Shown here: positions 46,088 to 58,359 of the stretch, piece after piece
How the letters are laid out: each line of letters begins with the position of its first letter
How positions within the stretch are numbered: position 1 is the first letter of the stretch
DNA from: Rhexocercosporidium sp. MPI-PUGE-AT-0058
Taxonomy: Eukaryota > Ascomycota > Leotiomycetes > Helotiales
Assembly: GCA_020746875.1 (NCBI GenBank)
Contig: JAGTJL010000013.1
Coordinates: 1,054,001 to 1,118,000, forward strand
DNA length: 64,000 nt
Reading direction: 5' to 3'
Translations under genes and position numbers: made by a program
The notes under the pieces: model-generated
Databases searched by the model: none
The model's input: only the letters and a program-made list of their open reading frames with translations
Told to the model about the DNA's origin: nothing

Positions 46088-48666
46088 GCTCAGAACCACC
46101 CCTGTTGCTTGTCCACCTGTACCAATCGCCGCACGAGGAAACCGAGGATATGTGTTGAGATACCAGCGTATATACAAGGACGTTCTTGGACAAAAATAGA
46201 ATGGAAAGCAAATATGAATACGTGCAGGTCGTGGAGAAAAGTGTGGTCGTGGATGAGTACGCGTGTTGATGGAAAAGGGGTTGAAGGAAGGATGGCCAAT
46301 CGGATGACGGCGAAAGCGAGCTTGGCATTGGACGAGCAATGAAGACATGGGATTTTCCAATTCAAGTCAGCGTTGATCACAAGTCCCATGGAACTGGGCC
46401 GGGTCTGAACCTTAAGTAATGATCTTTTATCCTGAAATCATGACATGTAGAAAATTTCCTTTCTAAATTGACAGTGGGATGGGCTCAAGATTATGGGCTG
46501 TTAAATCAGGAAAATACCCAAGTCTTGGCGGTCTTCAGGCTTCGCAGCCCTGTTTTTATAGCAACCTTCAAGCTGGAACGTCACCAGAACTTGATCATGC
46601 AGCCTCTTTAATTATCTGTCTTGGATGTGCAAAGCAAGCAAGTGAACCAACTTGGGTAGCCATTCAATTGTATTATTAATAGGGCAACACCTTTGACCCC
46701 CTGGTTCTGACTGCCGTCATATGTGTTACTACCAGCATTCTTAAACGTACTGTCAGCGATTTCTATCTACGTTTCACATATCATTAAAGCTTTGAAACCT
46801 ACAGACTTACTCCACGGTTGAAGCATGGGAAGTCCGAGCGCCATAGGAACATCGTATTGAGGTCTTAATCGAATGAAGAAGAGAAATCAATCGGTAGCAT
46901 CGCAAAACTAATCCCAGATATGTTGTTGGTCTTGTTTTCGTTCTTGAGGAACGCTTGTCAAACAAAGAGGTTAATGCTAGAGCCTAAATATCAGGCTACT
47001 AGAAGGTGAGAAGTTAAAGCTAATGAGATACCAACACCCTATCTCGAGAACTTATATTGATCTTTCAGCACAGTATTCACAAAAGACTGTGCTTGCGAAG
47101 TTGAAGTTCTCATATATGGGGAAGGAGCTTTGCTTCTCCTTAAGCATATAAATACCAACTTCCTGGTCAGAGTTCATAGGCGTGGCTCTCACTCTTATTT
47201 CAGGATGAAGTACTATGGCTTGGAAACATTAATTGAACTCTTTCTCGCCAAGCGCTGTATATCTTCTACGTTATAGGTTGGTCAGAGATTGAAGCAGAAG
47301 GAATGCAGCGGAGTAACCAAGAAGAGGTTGAGAGGTCTTCGTCTACTTCTCTGGTAGTTGGGGACCTGAGGAGTGGCAGCAGAAGAAATCCTGACAAGAG
47401 TCCTTGAGACCTCAAGATCTTTGAATACATTTCCCCAGCTCACCTAATGTCACGAGATATCCTCGTCGAAAAAGAAAATCCCTCCCAGCAACTCGAAAAG
47501 TGTTTGAGGTCCCGATAAGAATTCAGTCTTCACTTTCCATACCATTAATGCTCTGCGATGATCTCACTTGTCTCAATTGTGAATTTCAGATTCAGATTTC
47601 TAGTGCTTACATATGCTTGAAGGGAGAGTTGATTGACTTTCAGTTCTATTTTTTCTTTATCTTTTTTTTCGCTTGTAAATTAAGTCTCATGATTGATTCC
47701 ATACCGATTTGGTATTCCCTTATCTTCCGCAGTGCTCAATCAACTCACCACTCAGAGCTTGATGCAACAACTCCAAGCTATCACACTCTCTCTATTTTCG
47801 TTACCTATAAATATATGGGTAGCCCGCGGAGCAATGAGAACCATACTCGCGACGGAGGTGCTGGAACGTCCCTATCAGCCAAACGATTGGCATGTTGTTG
47901 TGAAAGGAATTTACTAGGTACGGGAGCATTGATGTAGATGGAAGTGTGCCAGAAAGTATATTGGAAGCTCATGGCATTTTGTGATGGAGCGGCCAAACCC
48001 TTACTCTGTGATGCTCATGTATTGAGAGGCTGTTTGACAGCAACTTAATAGCAGAATATTGATTGACAGTCGACGTACGGTGAGATTATTGAGTTGGACG
48101 TCGATGAAGTTCTGTGCTGGTTGTTTGTGGATGATTCGACGAGAATTGATGTTCTGGAGACTCATTGGGAAGTGGCCTAATACTTGCAGATCGTCAGATC
48201 TTGAGCACAGCGGGGAAGGTGTGAATCAGTAGTAGACTCACTACTCTTGACATCCTACGACAGTCGCTTTAGAACGAACAAAAAGTATTCAACGTCAGAT
48301 AGCATTTACGACTATGTAGTAGACATGGAGTGTACGAATGATCAATCTCAAATCGTCAGAATTCAAGTCGCAAGAGGAATCATGCCACCATGCTACAGTG
48401 AACACTCAACCGACGGGAGTTCAGTTACGTAGGAAGCACAGAAAAAGATCAAGTTCAAGAGGAAAGCAGTATCACTTATCCCGCGCTGGACAAAGGCAAT
48501 TCAAAGACCACAGGAAATCATGATCCACAAAGCAAAGTGCGCCTATACACCAAAGCACCTTCGCCATGCCATGCGCCATCCATACGGTGCGATCTTTTAT
48601 GAGAAACCCAGGCGATCTCATGTCTCAGAAGGAGAAGAAGAAGACATTAACTTTGGAGCAGGGCAT
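46088..48666. other. Gene-free stretch
   Basis: About 2.6 kb, AT-rich, with only short unconserved frames (46044-46389, 47500-47937, 48247-48523). It includes the promoter of the zinc-cluster gene and the 3' flank of the KH-domain gene. No repeat or RNA gene found by eye. Confidence 0.35.
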
Positions 48667-50132
48667 TTACCACGAGTCTCCCCCACCACCACCGCCACCA
48701 CCGAAGTTATCAGAAGCAGCAGCAGCAGCATTGTTGACCGAGTCAGCCCAGCTATCACCAGCATTATCACCTCCAAATCCATCACCAGCACCGAATCCGC
48801 CGCCCGATCCCTCTGGAATCTGTGCGAAACCCTCGGATGGTTGCTGAAATCCGCCGTTACCGCCGCTACCGCCATCGCGGGGAGGTCTAGGAGCATTTAA
48901 CTGCAAAATCAAGTTAGTACTAAATCGCAATTGAAGGAAGGGAGAGGAATTCAACTTACCCATTCATCAGCAACAGCCTCGATCGCCTTCTGAACCTTGT
49001 CAACCGCAGACTTTCCGCCAGTGATGGTGACAGTTACCAACTCACGGGGGCGAGGGCGCGGCTCAACTCGCTCTGGCATCTTGATCTCATTAACACCAGA
49101 CTGTGACTTGATCTCGTTGATTTTAGCACCCTTGGTACCAATGATTGCGCCTGTGCAACCAGATGGAACCATGACTTCACGAGTGGTCTCAGTGGTGTCA
49201 TTCTCCTCCTCGGCGCCCTCAGCGGTTGGAAGAGTAGGGTCAACGATCTCGATAGCATGGCTGCCGTCACGAGCGTAGGCTGTAAAATTTTGAGTCAGCT
49301 ACCGTTACGAGATGTCTTTGCAATATACATAAGGAGGAACGAAGGACAAATGAAGGACCGACTTACCCTCCATGCGAAGACGAAGGTAACGAACGACGAA
49401 GTTCCATCGGGGAGCCCAGTAGAACTTGGTAAGACCTGCAATAACCTTGCTGCTCTTATCTTTCTTGGCCTCGATGGCATTCAGGGCATGATCAGCGTAG
49501 ATGGTAGTGCTGAAGTCATCATCAGCCAGCTCCGAATCCGCGAATTTGGCGAAAGCTCGGGCAGTCAAGACACTATTCTCAGCTTGGTAGAAGTGGACAC
49601 CAATGTCGATCTTGCGACCCTTGTACTCGGCTTGGTGAAAGTACTCTGTATCGTCGACGATATTGTCTTGAGCAGCTGGGACGTGGCGGACGATCTTGGA
49701 GTAGAAGAGCTCCTTGTGGATGAAGTTGAGTAGATCGACACGGTCTTGGGCCACCTATTTGAGGAACAATTAGCTTGGGATCCCACTGAAACGATATGTT
49801 GAAGAGACTTTCGGTGTTGTAGAAAGATGACATGGCATGGGGCTGGAGATGGGAGGAGACAAGTGACAATGTTGATGTTGGGCAGGTGGGATTATGACAT
49901 GACATACCTTCAACTTATCACCAAGAATTTCCTCATTGACCTTGAAGAATACCTCATCCTCGGTGTGTGGGATCTTGTCGAAATCCTTGGCGTTCTTTGC
50001 GTTGCCGTCGTCATCAGCAATAGCATCGAAGGGGTTACCATTGGTGCTGCGTTGAGCAGGTCCGGCCTTCTTGCCCTTCTTGCCACCACCAAGTGGGACG
50101 TTCTCCTTCTTGTTAACCTTAGCCTGCGCCAT
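48667..50132 (-). CDS. KH-domain RNA-binding protein
   Basis: Four exons: 50132-49908, 49754-49367, 49279-48960 and 48900-48667; product 388 aa. The N-terminus is basic (KKENVPLGGGKKGKKAG). A conserved-looking but unnamed region follows (about residues 76-204, with LLNFIHKELFYSKIVRHVP and FYWAPRWNFVVRYLRLR). A KH domain at about 239-300 has VPSGCTGAIIGTKGAKINEIK, with the GTKG loop at 252-255. The C-terminus is Gly-rich (GGGFGAGDGFGGD and a Gly8 run). Introns are well formed; the last contains a consensus TACTAAC branch site. Likely a housekeeping mRNA- or rRNA-binding protein; no specific homologue is claimed. Confidence 0.85.
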
Positions 50133-52689
50133 CTTTATGATAGGCTGCTGCAGTGGCGTAATGTTTTGGGGATCTCGAGATGATTTTCGAGATGCTGTGC
50201 GTGGGTGGTTTCAGGACGAGGAGAAGGCCGCGAGCTCGAGATCTTATACTCCTCGCGGGGAAGGTAAGCGAGCAGACTAGTGCTCTTTCGCGCTAGCATG
50301 AAAACACCGAAGAGCATCGAGCCGTCCATCTTCATCTTTCGGCCGGCTTCTACTTGGGGAAGGCATCTGTTTGGCCTGGGATAGGACTCGAGGAGGCGGA
50401 TGGCAGGGATGAGTCGACGGCTCCTTGCATATAATGATCACATTGAAATGGGCAGGTCTCAAATGGATGCACGCAGTGTCTATTAGATTCTTGTGATTCT
50501 CTAATAGGTAAGTGCAGCGTATTCATAGTCGCAGGTAGCTTGCCTCAACAAATCTCCGCTTTTGTAGACACAGCAAAAGTGAACAAAGCCATCCTAATCG
50601 GGTTCTAAGTCAACAGATCTACCCTAACTCTTGCCATGAGACATCCAATGAGCTTAGGCTCCTTAATAACCCTGGGATACTCAGCAGTACACTGATCATG
50701 CCCCAAAGAACATTTGGCCCTGGCTTAAGTCATGACGTGGGCTTGCCTAAACTGAGTCTTTTAAGTAAACAATATAAAATACGCTGGAGTACTGAGTCAC
50801 GGAAGCTGAGGCACTAGGGCATTCCACTTGAAACCGTTATACGTTTCAGCTTGATTCGGCGTATGTCTTCATGGTGTTTCTGGCTAAAAATGGGTTACCA
50901 GAGAAGTGGAAGCCTTGTAGATGACTTAGAATCAATGCCAGGTCTTGCCTGCCAGCCTCCAGTAAAGCCAACTAGCATGCCCAAAAGTATACCGCGGCGT
51001 GCCAACCCTGCTTCCTGACCAATTCCGTGCAAGTCAAATGCGATGCCCGCAAACAAATTCTTTCCTAGCAAAATATCTGCGCCAAGCCAGACGAGAAGCC
51101 CAACCACAAGCCCCCCAGCATTGCCTCAGTCCCCGTGCCTCTCCCCTATGGCCACTAATTCATATCTCAAAGCCGCATTGTAACCCCTGAGAATCGTGAC
51201 CATTCTCTCCACATTTCATTCCATGTTGACACTCAGCTTCGCTTACGCCTTGGCGTCTTTCGTGTCGCCAAGTGGAGCAGATCTAGTGTTTTTGTTAGTC
51301 TTGAACGAGCATAACGCACACTCTCGAACCATCACAGAAAGGCCAGCAACGTGAATTTACAATTGAAACTCCACATCGAACAAAAGTATGGAATGTGTTT
51401 TGGACTGTATAAAAGAACTTCCACAAGTTCTGTTAGCACTTCAACCTTACAGTTTAGTCTGGACTTCATTTATTCCAATACAAAGAATATCTAGAGCAGT
51501 CTTCTGGACCTCCTTTCTAGAGCATACATATTTCCTAACAAGAAGGCAGACATCCTTGGATATTAGATGACGCGATCCTTTAAAACAGCTTCTCAGAGCC
51601 CCACTCTGCAGCAGGCAGGCAGGTAGCCAGGACGGACAATGCAGATAGCCAATTCAAATCCCTTCCATGTCCTTCCTCAATCCGTCGAAATCTCTTTGTG
51701 ATAGATTCTGCTCAGATTACTACCAACTCGGAGCTTGTGTCTCTTTCGTGATGGCCTCACCTCATATCTGAACAGCTTCCCAGGAAAGATCTGCTGACAC
51801 CTTGCCCAACATCAGCACAGTACGAAATCACCTCAGAATTCCTTCATTATGCTTGCTTGAATATTTCTTTACTCCATTCAAGAAGTGGAAAGGCGGTACG
51901 ACGTACATGGCTATGGTTTCCTTTTTTTTTTTTTTTTTTTTTCTCACAGGAGGGAGGTGTCATGACTAATTGTTTCTACTAACTTACCAGAATTTCAATC
52001 CCAAACAGCCCTACTTCCACCACCGAGCTTGCTTTTAAAAGTCAAAACCCCTCACCTGGCTCTCTAATACCCCTCCTTCCTTCCCAAGCGGCCTACAATC
52101 ACTCAGCGAAACTTCGTCCTGCCTACACACGCAAACCCGAAAGTAAAATCGCCCGGCTTATCTCCCTATGTCACGAAAGCATCAGACACGAGATTAGAAA
52201 CCACATCTTCGAAGGCCTTAAATGGCAACAAACATCAATCTCCTCGGAGGGTTACGAGGTTCTGAATTGGCTGTGGTAATTTCGGGGTTATGTCTGTGCG
52301 GTAGGCTGATGGACCAGTGAAGCACATTTGTTTGAACTGCGGTAAAGGAATTCGTTTGGACAGGAAGAACATGTAATTCTGGATCGTTTGGCGTCGTTTC
52401 ATTGAGCACCTCTTCTGTCAAGGGAGCCAACTAGAAGTGCGGATGTCTGTGCCATAGTACTTTGAATCTGTATCTGGGACTTTGTAATGGAGCGAGGGCG
52501 CGAAGAACAGCAAATACATAGATAGCTCATGAATGAGAAAGTACTATTCTGGAGCGATATTGAAGTCCTTGGAGTTTTAGCATAGGCCAGAGTGACAACG
52601 CGAGCAGGAAAATGAAGGAAGTAATCTCAAACCACACAGCAGTAAGACAGAAGTATGGTCATGGGTATTTGTTTTGATATTACACCTAC
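50133..52689. other. Gene-free stretch with poly-T tract
   Basis: About 2.5 kb with no supported gene. A run of 21 T lies at 51922-51942. Small frames (50895-51190, 51388-51570, 52218-52430) are unconserved. Confidence 0.35.
51922..51942 (+). repeat. Poly-T run (21 nt)
   Basis: Uninterrupted T homopolymer in intergenic DNA; could be a nucleosome-excluding dA:dT tract or the poly-A tail trace of a retro-insertion, though no element body is visible beside it. Confidence 0.7.
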
Positions 52690-54970
52690 CTACGTCTTCT
52701 GACGTTTCTTCTTGGTAGGTTTCCCATCACCTATACTCGATACAACGGTGTCGTCTAAAAGCTCAGCCTGTAATTGCTCTTCCGCAGCTTCGGCATCATC
52801 TTCATCCTCATGATCGGAATCAACTTCGCTGTCCTCATCATCAGAGTCAAGACCGAATGCCTGATCGACATCATCAACGACATCATCAAGTCCAACACCG
52901 CCATCATCACTTCCGAAGCCCTCGAACTCTTCGTCGTCGTCTTCGACATTCAGCGCTGACGAATCCAGATCTGCCATCGATGTGTCTGCCATGGATGTAT
53001 CTGCAACGGATTCGTCATCACGTTTCCGCTTTCTGCCCATCTCACCAAGTCTACCAGCGCGGCCTTCAACACCCTTTTCCTTCTCACCGCCCTCCAGCAG
53101 AGGCGGAGGTGTGAACCAGGGAATTTTGCCTCTCAGGAAGTCATTCAGGACCATCTTCGCGACACCATCAACATCAGGCTCACCACCGTGTAATAATCTT
53201 CCGCCTTTTCTCGCCAGTAGCTCCAGGAATTCAATATGACCGTTGTATCCTTTCAGTTGGTATGTTCGCTCAATATGTTGTGGTTTTGTTTTGCTGAGGA
53301 CAGCTGGGATGTACTGCTCTGGGTTCTCAACATTCTCAACTCTGACTACACCACGTAACAGAATATCTTGTGGGGTGTCTGTGCTACTTGGTGGGACAAC
53401 ACCAGGACAATCGATGAGATAAATTCTCTTCATCAATGTGATGTATTGCCATATCTTCGTCTCTCCTGGAATAGGTGCGACTGTGCAGACTTTCTTTTTG
53501 CGGAGTGTGTTGATGATTGACGACTTTCCGGTGTTAGGATATCCGATGAAGCCTACGGAGATCTGTTTGCGGTCGGAATGAAGGGAGGAGAATTGGCGGA
53601 GAAGTTGGATGAGGGAGCCTTTTCCGAAAGAGTTTGTAATGGATGCATGGAAAGCGAGCGTAGGGTAATCTTTAGATAGGTGTCTAACCCATGCAGCCTG
53701 AAATTGTTAGCAGTGAAACAGCAAACCGAATTTCGTGTGGGGTGATGTATGAATCATTACTAAGAAAACCACCACAAGCCACTAATGAAAGCGGAAGTGG
53801 CCCTCAACTCAAACGAAACAGAACCAGACTCTTTACGACAGACTCTCCAAGACGGTGAGCTGTCTACTCAAGGTCCGAGGACCAAGAGCGGCGAGAATGG
53901 AGTCAATCTACCAAAGTTGTAACAGACAGTCTTCCATTGCGAAGAGCACACGAAATGCAGAAGGCGCCTTGACTTAACGATGGAACTGGGTAGGGGGGAA
54001 AGACAAATGTAAACTTGACTTACAGCTACACCGGTAGGGACTAGATCGCACTTGTTCAGGACGAAAATCAAGTGCTTGTGCGGTGCCTCATCTTTGATGT
54101 ACTTCTCGACACTTCGGCATCGTGTACCAAGAGGATCTCTAGCATCCAAAACGTGGATGACAACGTCGGAAGAATCAATAACCTTGTACAATTCATTCCA
54201 AATCCGCTTACTTTGACCCTTGTTGAAGATAGCTTCTCTCGCACTCGAGACATAACCATGATCGGGGATGGCGGACTCTCCAATTGCCTCGGAATCTGCC
54301 GCAGAGTTTCCGCTTAGCAGATGGGCTTGTTCTAGACGGTCAAGGTAGGTATCGTGGCTTTGGACACTTTGCTCGGCCAGATCTTCCAGCGAACTGACTC
54401 CGATCTTAACTCTCTTTCTTTGCGCATGGGGGCCAAAGACATCTCCAAAAGGCGAAGCTTCCACAGTCATCTTGGCTTGGTGTTGCTTCAATCCATTCTT
54501 GCCTTCACCATCTCTGATCAAGCTCATGGGCAGCTTATTCGATTTGAGGAGAACGGAGTATGGGTCGGAAGCTCGCTCGGCCATTGCTTCGCGGAAAGAG
54601 TTGAGGGCATCTTGGCCAATGACTCGGGAGTTGGTAAACCATTTCCGGTTGGGCTCGATTCTTGCGACGGGCACTTGTTTGCTCTGGAATTGTGCAGATT
54701 GTGTGAGATCTCCAGCAGCATTGTGTCGTCCAGATCCTGTGTCCTTGAACATCTTGAGGGTCTTGGCCTGCTTGCCAGTCCTATAAAGAAACATAATTAG
54801 TTATTGCGTCCAGTAAAGAAGCTTCACTCAAGCTGCAACCAAGCACATCTTTGCGCAGAACATCCAACGTACCTGTAGAAATTCTCTCCCTTCACCTTGA
54901 CGTTTGCCATCCCGTCACTGCTCTTCCCCTCACGCACCTTGCGCGAGGCTTCTTTCTTTGCTCGACCCAT
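52690..54970 (-). CDS. NOG2: Nucleolar GTP-binding protein 2 (NOG2/NUG2), 60S assembly GTPase
   Basis: Essential GTPase of late nuclear pre-60S maturation. Exons: 54970-54873, 54780-54024 and 53697-52690; product 620 aa. The N-terminus ([36 protein letters not shown]) is characteristic. The GTPase is circularly permuted: [10 protein letters not shown] (G5-like) and NKCDLVPT (G4, residues 275-278) precede GYPNTGKSS (G1, 337-345), [12 protein letters not shown] (G2) and DCPG (G3, from Asp381). A very acidic Asp/Glu tail and a basic KKKRQK end complete it. Intron 2 is long (325 nt). VPTGVAAAWV has Gly where I recall Trp in homologues. It shares a 256-bp divergent promoter with the mS26 gene. Confidence 0.95.
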
Positions 54971-55226
54971 GTTTGTGGTTGTGTGATTGTTGAGTTCGAT
55001 GAGGAAGAGGAAAAGGCGGGCGGACAAAGATTTCTGAAATGTCGAAAAAAGTTCGAGATTACGCTAACCTTATCGGCAACTGTGGCTGGGTGGCTTGATC
55101 GTGGTGTGGCTTGACTTGCTGTGGCTGTAATTATTGCGCTAAGATTTCCTCCAGCATTCTGTCTGAGAAGATCAACGACAGCTTCAAGCTTCATCTGCGA
55201 GAAAGGCCTACGGAGGTCATACAATC
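54971..55226. promoter_or_regulatory. Compact bidirectional promoter (NOG2 / mS26)
   Basis: Only 256 bp separate the start codons of two divergently transcribed ribosome-related genes, so core promoters must overlap. Confidence 0.6.
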
Positions 55227-56126
55227 ATGCCTCCCTCATTATCAAGAACCTCATTGCACTCATTGAGTCGGTGTAGGTGTCCGTCCAACACAGTTTCTCT
55301 CCGATTCTTCTCAACAACACCCTCACTCGCATCCATCGGACCAGAAAACCCCAAGTTTATCGAGATCCCAGTGCCACCCCAACATCAAGCTCTTCCGAAA
55401 ATCGATGTCAAGGGAACTCTTCCTCCTCCTCGAAATATTTTCCCTCGTCGAGCCGGCGACAAGACCTCACCTGAGTATCTAGCGGCAGTCACCCCTGAAC
55501 CGCTTTCGCAAAATACCCCCCAAAACGAGTTCGTAGCATGGAAGCGTCGAATGGCAGAGTCCAGGCGGACAAATCTGAGAGAAGGATTGGTGGAGTTGCA
55601 TAAGAGGAAGACGCTTCAAGACAAGATGGTGGCAGCACGCAGCAAGAACAGGAGTATAGCCCGAGAGAAGGCATTACATGCTCCTCAACGAGAAGACGAG
55701 CGCCTCACCAACCCAACCGTTACGGAACTGAATCGAACTCTGCAATCAGGCCCAGTGCCGGATCCAGGTCGTACGACTCGAGTGGCAGAAAAATTGGCAA
55801 GGGTCGAGGCAATTGCATTGGCGAAAGAGGAGGAGAGGAGAGATGCCCTTCATACATTGTACATGAACGCGAGAAGTTTCATCACTACCGAGGAAGAGTT
55901 GGATGCGGAGATTGAAAAAATCTTCGTCCCGGATCCCCACATGCCAGGCAACATGGACAGCAATATCTGGACGGCCAAGAAACACCCTCCCACAGTTCAG
56001 CAGATGTTGTCAGCAGTGAACAACACCCAGAAGGAGTCTGTACTTTTCCATGCCGGTCCCGCCGCCTTGACGGGACGAAGGATGAAGAAGATTGCACAGG
56101 AGTTGACTGGAGGAAGGATGGATTAG
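55227..56126 (+). CDS. Mitochondrial small-subunit ribosomal protein mS26 (Pet123-like)
   Basis: Single exon, 299 aa. The N-terminus is a mitochondrial presequence (Ser/Arg/Leu-rich, RFFSTTPSLAS). A Pro-rich segment leads to EFVAWKRRMAESRR and a long charged helical region with RSIAREKALHAPQREDERLTNPTVTELN, the signature region of fungal mS26/PET123 proteins. The end, TGRRMKKIAQELTGGRMD, is also typical. Expected in the 37S mitoribosome subunit. Confidence is high for a mitoribosomal protein and moderate for the exact subunit. Confidence 0.78.
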   Translation: MPPSLSRTSLHSLSRCRCPSNTVSLRFFSTTPSLASIGPENPKFIEIPVPPQHQALPKIDVKGTLPPPRNIFPRRAGDKTSPEYLAAVTPEPLSQNTPQNEFVAWKRRMAESRRTNLREGLVELHKRKTLQDKMVAARSKNRSIAREKALHAPQREDERLTNPTVTELNRTLQSGPVPDPGRTTRVAEKLARVEAIALAKEEERRDALHTLYMNARSFITTEEELDAEIEKIFVPDPHMPGNMDSNIWTAKKHPPTVQQMLSAVNNTQKESVLFHAGPAALTGRRMKKIAQELTGGRMD

Positions 56127-56538
56127 AGCAGCGAGCTGTATATTAAGAGGGATCAAGCTCCCATGTATGAACACCTTCCGTCACTGGCTCACAACCTTCT
56201 TGATGCTTCTGGTGACCTCTCAATCATCTTTATACCTCTTGCTGAAGGTCTGCCCTTCATCATGACCAAATGATCTAATCACAGCGCACAGGGAGACTTC
56301 TAACGGGCTTCATTAGCCTCACATTCTCGCCACACCGCGGTTTCTGAATTGCGTTCTGTTTTTGAGGAGTCGCTTCAAGTTCTAATTCGTCCTCGAACAT
56401 CCGTGGCTTCCTTGATTGAGCAGACCACGTTAAAACGGGCACTTATTTACTGTCTACCAAGTAGTTTCAAGATCAACTTCGGGAGCCAAATCCTCCACCC
56501 CTTCACCCAACTCCACCATCTACTTCAGAACCTCATCA
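56127..56538. other. Intergenic, convergent 3' ends
   Basis: Short spacer between mS26 and an orphan gene; no supported feature. Confidence 0.35.
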
Positions 56539-56943
56539 TTAGTCCTTCCAATCAGACAGTTTCCACTTCCAGTCGCCCATCATCCCAGGCACATACATCT
56601 CCTTCCACATCTCCTCTGATGCCCCCTTTTCTGCCTCCTCCACCACCATATCCGATTGCTCTTCTGCAAAGTCCTTGGCCCAGATCTTCGTCTCTGTCAA
56701 CGTCGCTACACATTCCTTGTATTGCGAAGACCCAAGCAAATCTGCTTTGTGCAAGCGAGGCAAATAGTACTTCATGAAAATGAACCACTTCCTTTTGAGC
56801 GGCTTGGGTAAGCTTTCACGAGCATTTGCTACGCCCAGGATGAAAGCCGCTTCGAGGGTAGAGGGGTCGTCTAGTAAGGCTTTGGTTTGGAGGTAGCCTT
56901 CCGACGGCATGACTATGTTCTGTGGGGATGAGAGGGATCCCAT
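56539..56943 (-). CDS. Small hypothetical protein
   Basis: Intronless, 134 aa, starting MGSLSSPQNIVMPSEGYLQ. Helical and charged with Trp-rich ends (KRKWFIFMKYYLPRLHKADLLGSSQYKEC and MMGDWKWKLSDWKD). No signal peptide or known domain. Codon pattern and length favour a real gene. It is followed upstream by two members of orphan family B, to which I see no clear similarity. Confidence 0.5.
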   Translation of the reverse strand: MGSLSSPQNIVMPSEGYLQTKALLDDPSTLEAAFILGVANARESLPKPLKRKWFIFMKYYLPRLHKADLLGSSQYKECVATLTETKIWAKDFAEEQSDMVVEEAEKGASEEMWKEMYVPGMMGDWKWKLSDWKD

Positions 56944-57313
56944 TTCAAGGAGTCGGCGTTTGTTGTGGGCCGCAGGTCAATCTGGCTGAGATTGTCTGGT
57001 CAGTTCTTAGTTCTGATTTCTGCAAATATTTATATCCCCAATCCTATGAAAGTCCCAATCACTGTACAGCATTAGCTCGCAATGGCCTAGTAGCTGTTGC
57101 GAATCACTGCGATGTCGTAAGAATGCTTGATTGCACATTCATGGTGCGTAACTTTCTATTTTCCGATTCACAATTTACAAGATGCTCAGTTCTAGGCAAA
57201 TGATCTCAGATCACCACTCAGCGTGCTCTTCAATCCTTCTTGGGACTTCAGGCAAATGATACTTGTATTCATGAGTGAAGTCGTCCCATACTTCGCACGA
57301 TAATGCCGACCCG
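56944..57313. other. Intergenic
   Basis: Upstream of the 134-aa gene and downstream of the first orphan family B copy; nothing seen. Confidence 0.3.
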
Positions 57314-58069
57314 CTACCGCCACCCTGTCAACGCTGAGTCGGCTGTAAATAGACCAGTAGAAGCACCCGGATCCCCTACGACGGCGTAGTAGTTGCTCAA
57401 ATAACCCAGCCTGCTCCATGTCTGTCCATTCCCCTCCCAATAATCCAAGCCACATTCATGACAGTGCTGCTTGATGTAAGCCGAGAAGTCCTCTTGCTAA
57501 AGCATCAGCAAAGAACTTCCTTAGCGTGGGTCAATCAAAGAAGTCTCACCTCCATCAAGCAACGCCTTGACAGGAGCCTGAAACCTGTCCCCAATCCATC
57601 CGTACCTACAGCCCACAAAATACCCCAACATGAACTCAACAATCCTCACCGCAGTCGTGCTCACCAACCCCGTCTCCATATCCCTCAGGACAATGCTCAG
57701 AATCTCAAACTCCTGTCCCCACATCACCAAACCCTTCAGATATCCCAAATACACATCCACAACCTCAATCCACAAGCTCTCAAATCTCTCCGCTGAAGTT
57801 GACACTCCTAAGGCCGATGTGTCGCTTTCACAGAAGTTGGAGATGAGTTCGATGTTGGCGTTGAAGAAATCCCAATTCACTTCCATGCAGAGACGCTCTA
57901 TCATCTAGCTTAGTTGCGAGAGAGTGAAGGTGCGTAGATCGAGGATGAAGGTGGAGAGGTCGCGGTGCTCATCTAAGGGGACTTTGGGGATGAACGCTGG
58001 GCAGACAAGTTTGGTTTTGATGACTGGTAGGAAGTGCCTGTTCGGTATGTAGGTGGGATAATTCATCAT
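57314..58069 (-). pseudogene. Orphan family B copy 1, interrupted by in-frame TAG
   Basis: Two exons: 58069-57550 and 57492-57314, 233 codons in all. After 54 codons from ATG 58069 there is a TAG (57905-57907), and the frame continues MIERLCMEVNWDFFNANIEL...LGYFVGCRYG...KALLDG, then EDFSAYIKQHCHECGLDYW after the intron. The order matches the neighbouring gene at 58360-59354: EINWDFFHQN, SxER.E.WW, FLVGYKPGC, ALLTEG, then GFLVYVTEWCLENGLTY after an intron at the same place. It may be a pseudogene or a shorter gene starting at Met 57904. Function unknown. Confidence 0.55.
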
Positions 58070-58359
58070 GACTTAGACTAGTGTAGATTGTAAAGGAGAA
58101 TAGTATGATGAAGCTAGACAGCTTAAGTAACGGTTGTTTAGTGATGGACGGAAGCAGTTTAGAGTCTTTTGTGGTCGGGATATTGGTATGAAAAATCTCG
58201 GCAAGCGATCACAGCATTCAGCATGGAAATTACAATCACGGAGCAGATTTGAGTCATCTGCAGTGAGGCTCTCTGTCGCTCCGGTTACAGTCTCTTCTAT
58301 TTGAAATACCATGCTCTCATCCCATCATAAAGTCAATATCAACCATTCCATCATCGCTG

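Noticed and set aside
47500..47937. 145-aa plus frame
   Set aside because: AT-rich, Phe-run-rich translation with no conserved content; likely chance.
51922..51942. Poly-T run as the tail of a non-LTR retroelement
   Set aside because: No reverse-transcriptase fragment, target duplication or second element boundary nearby.
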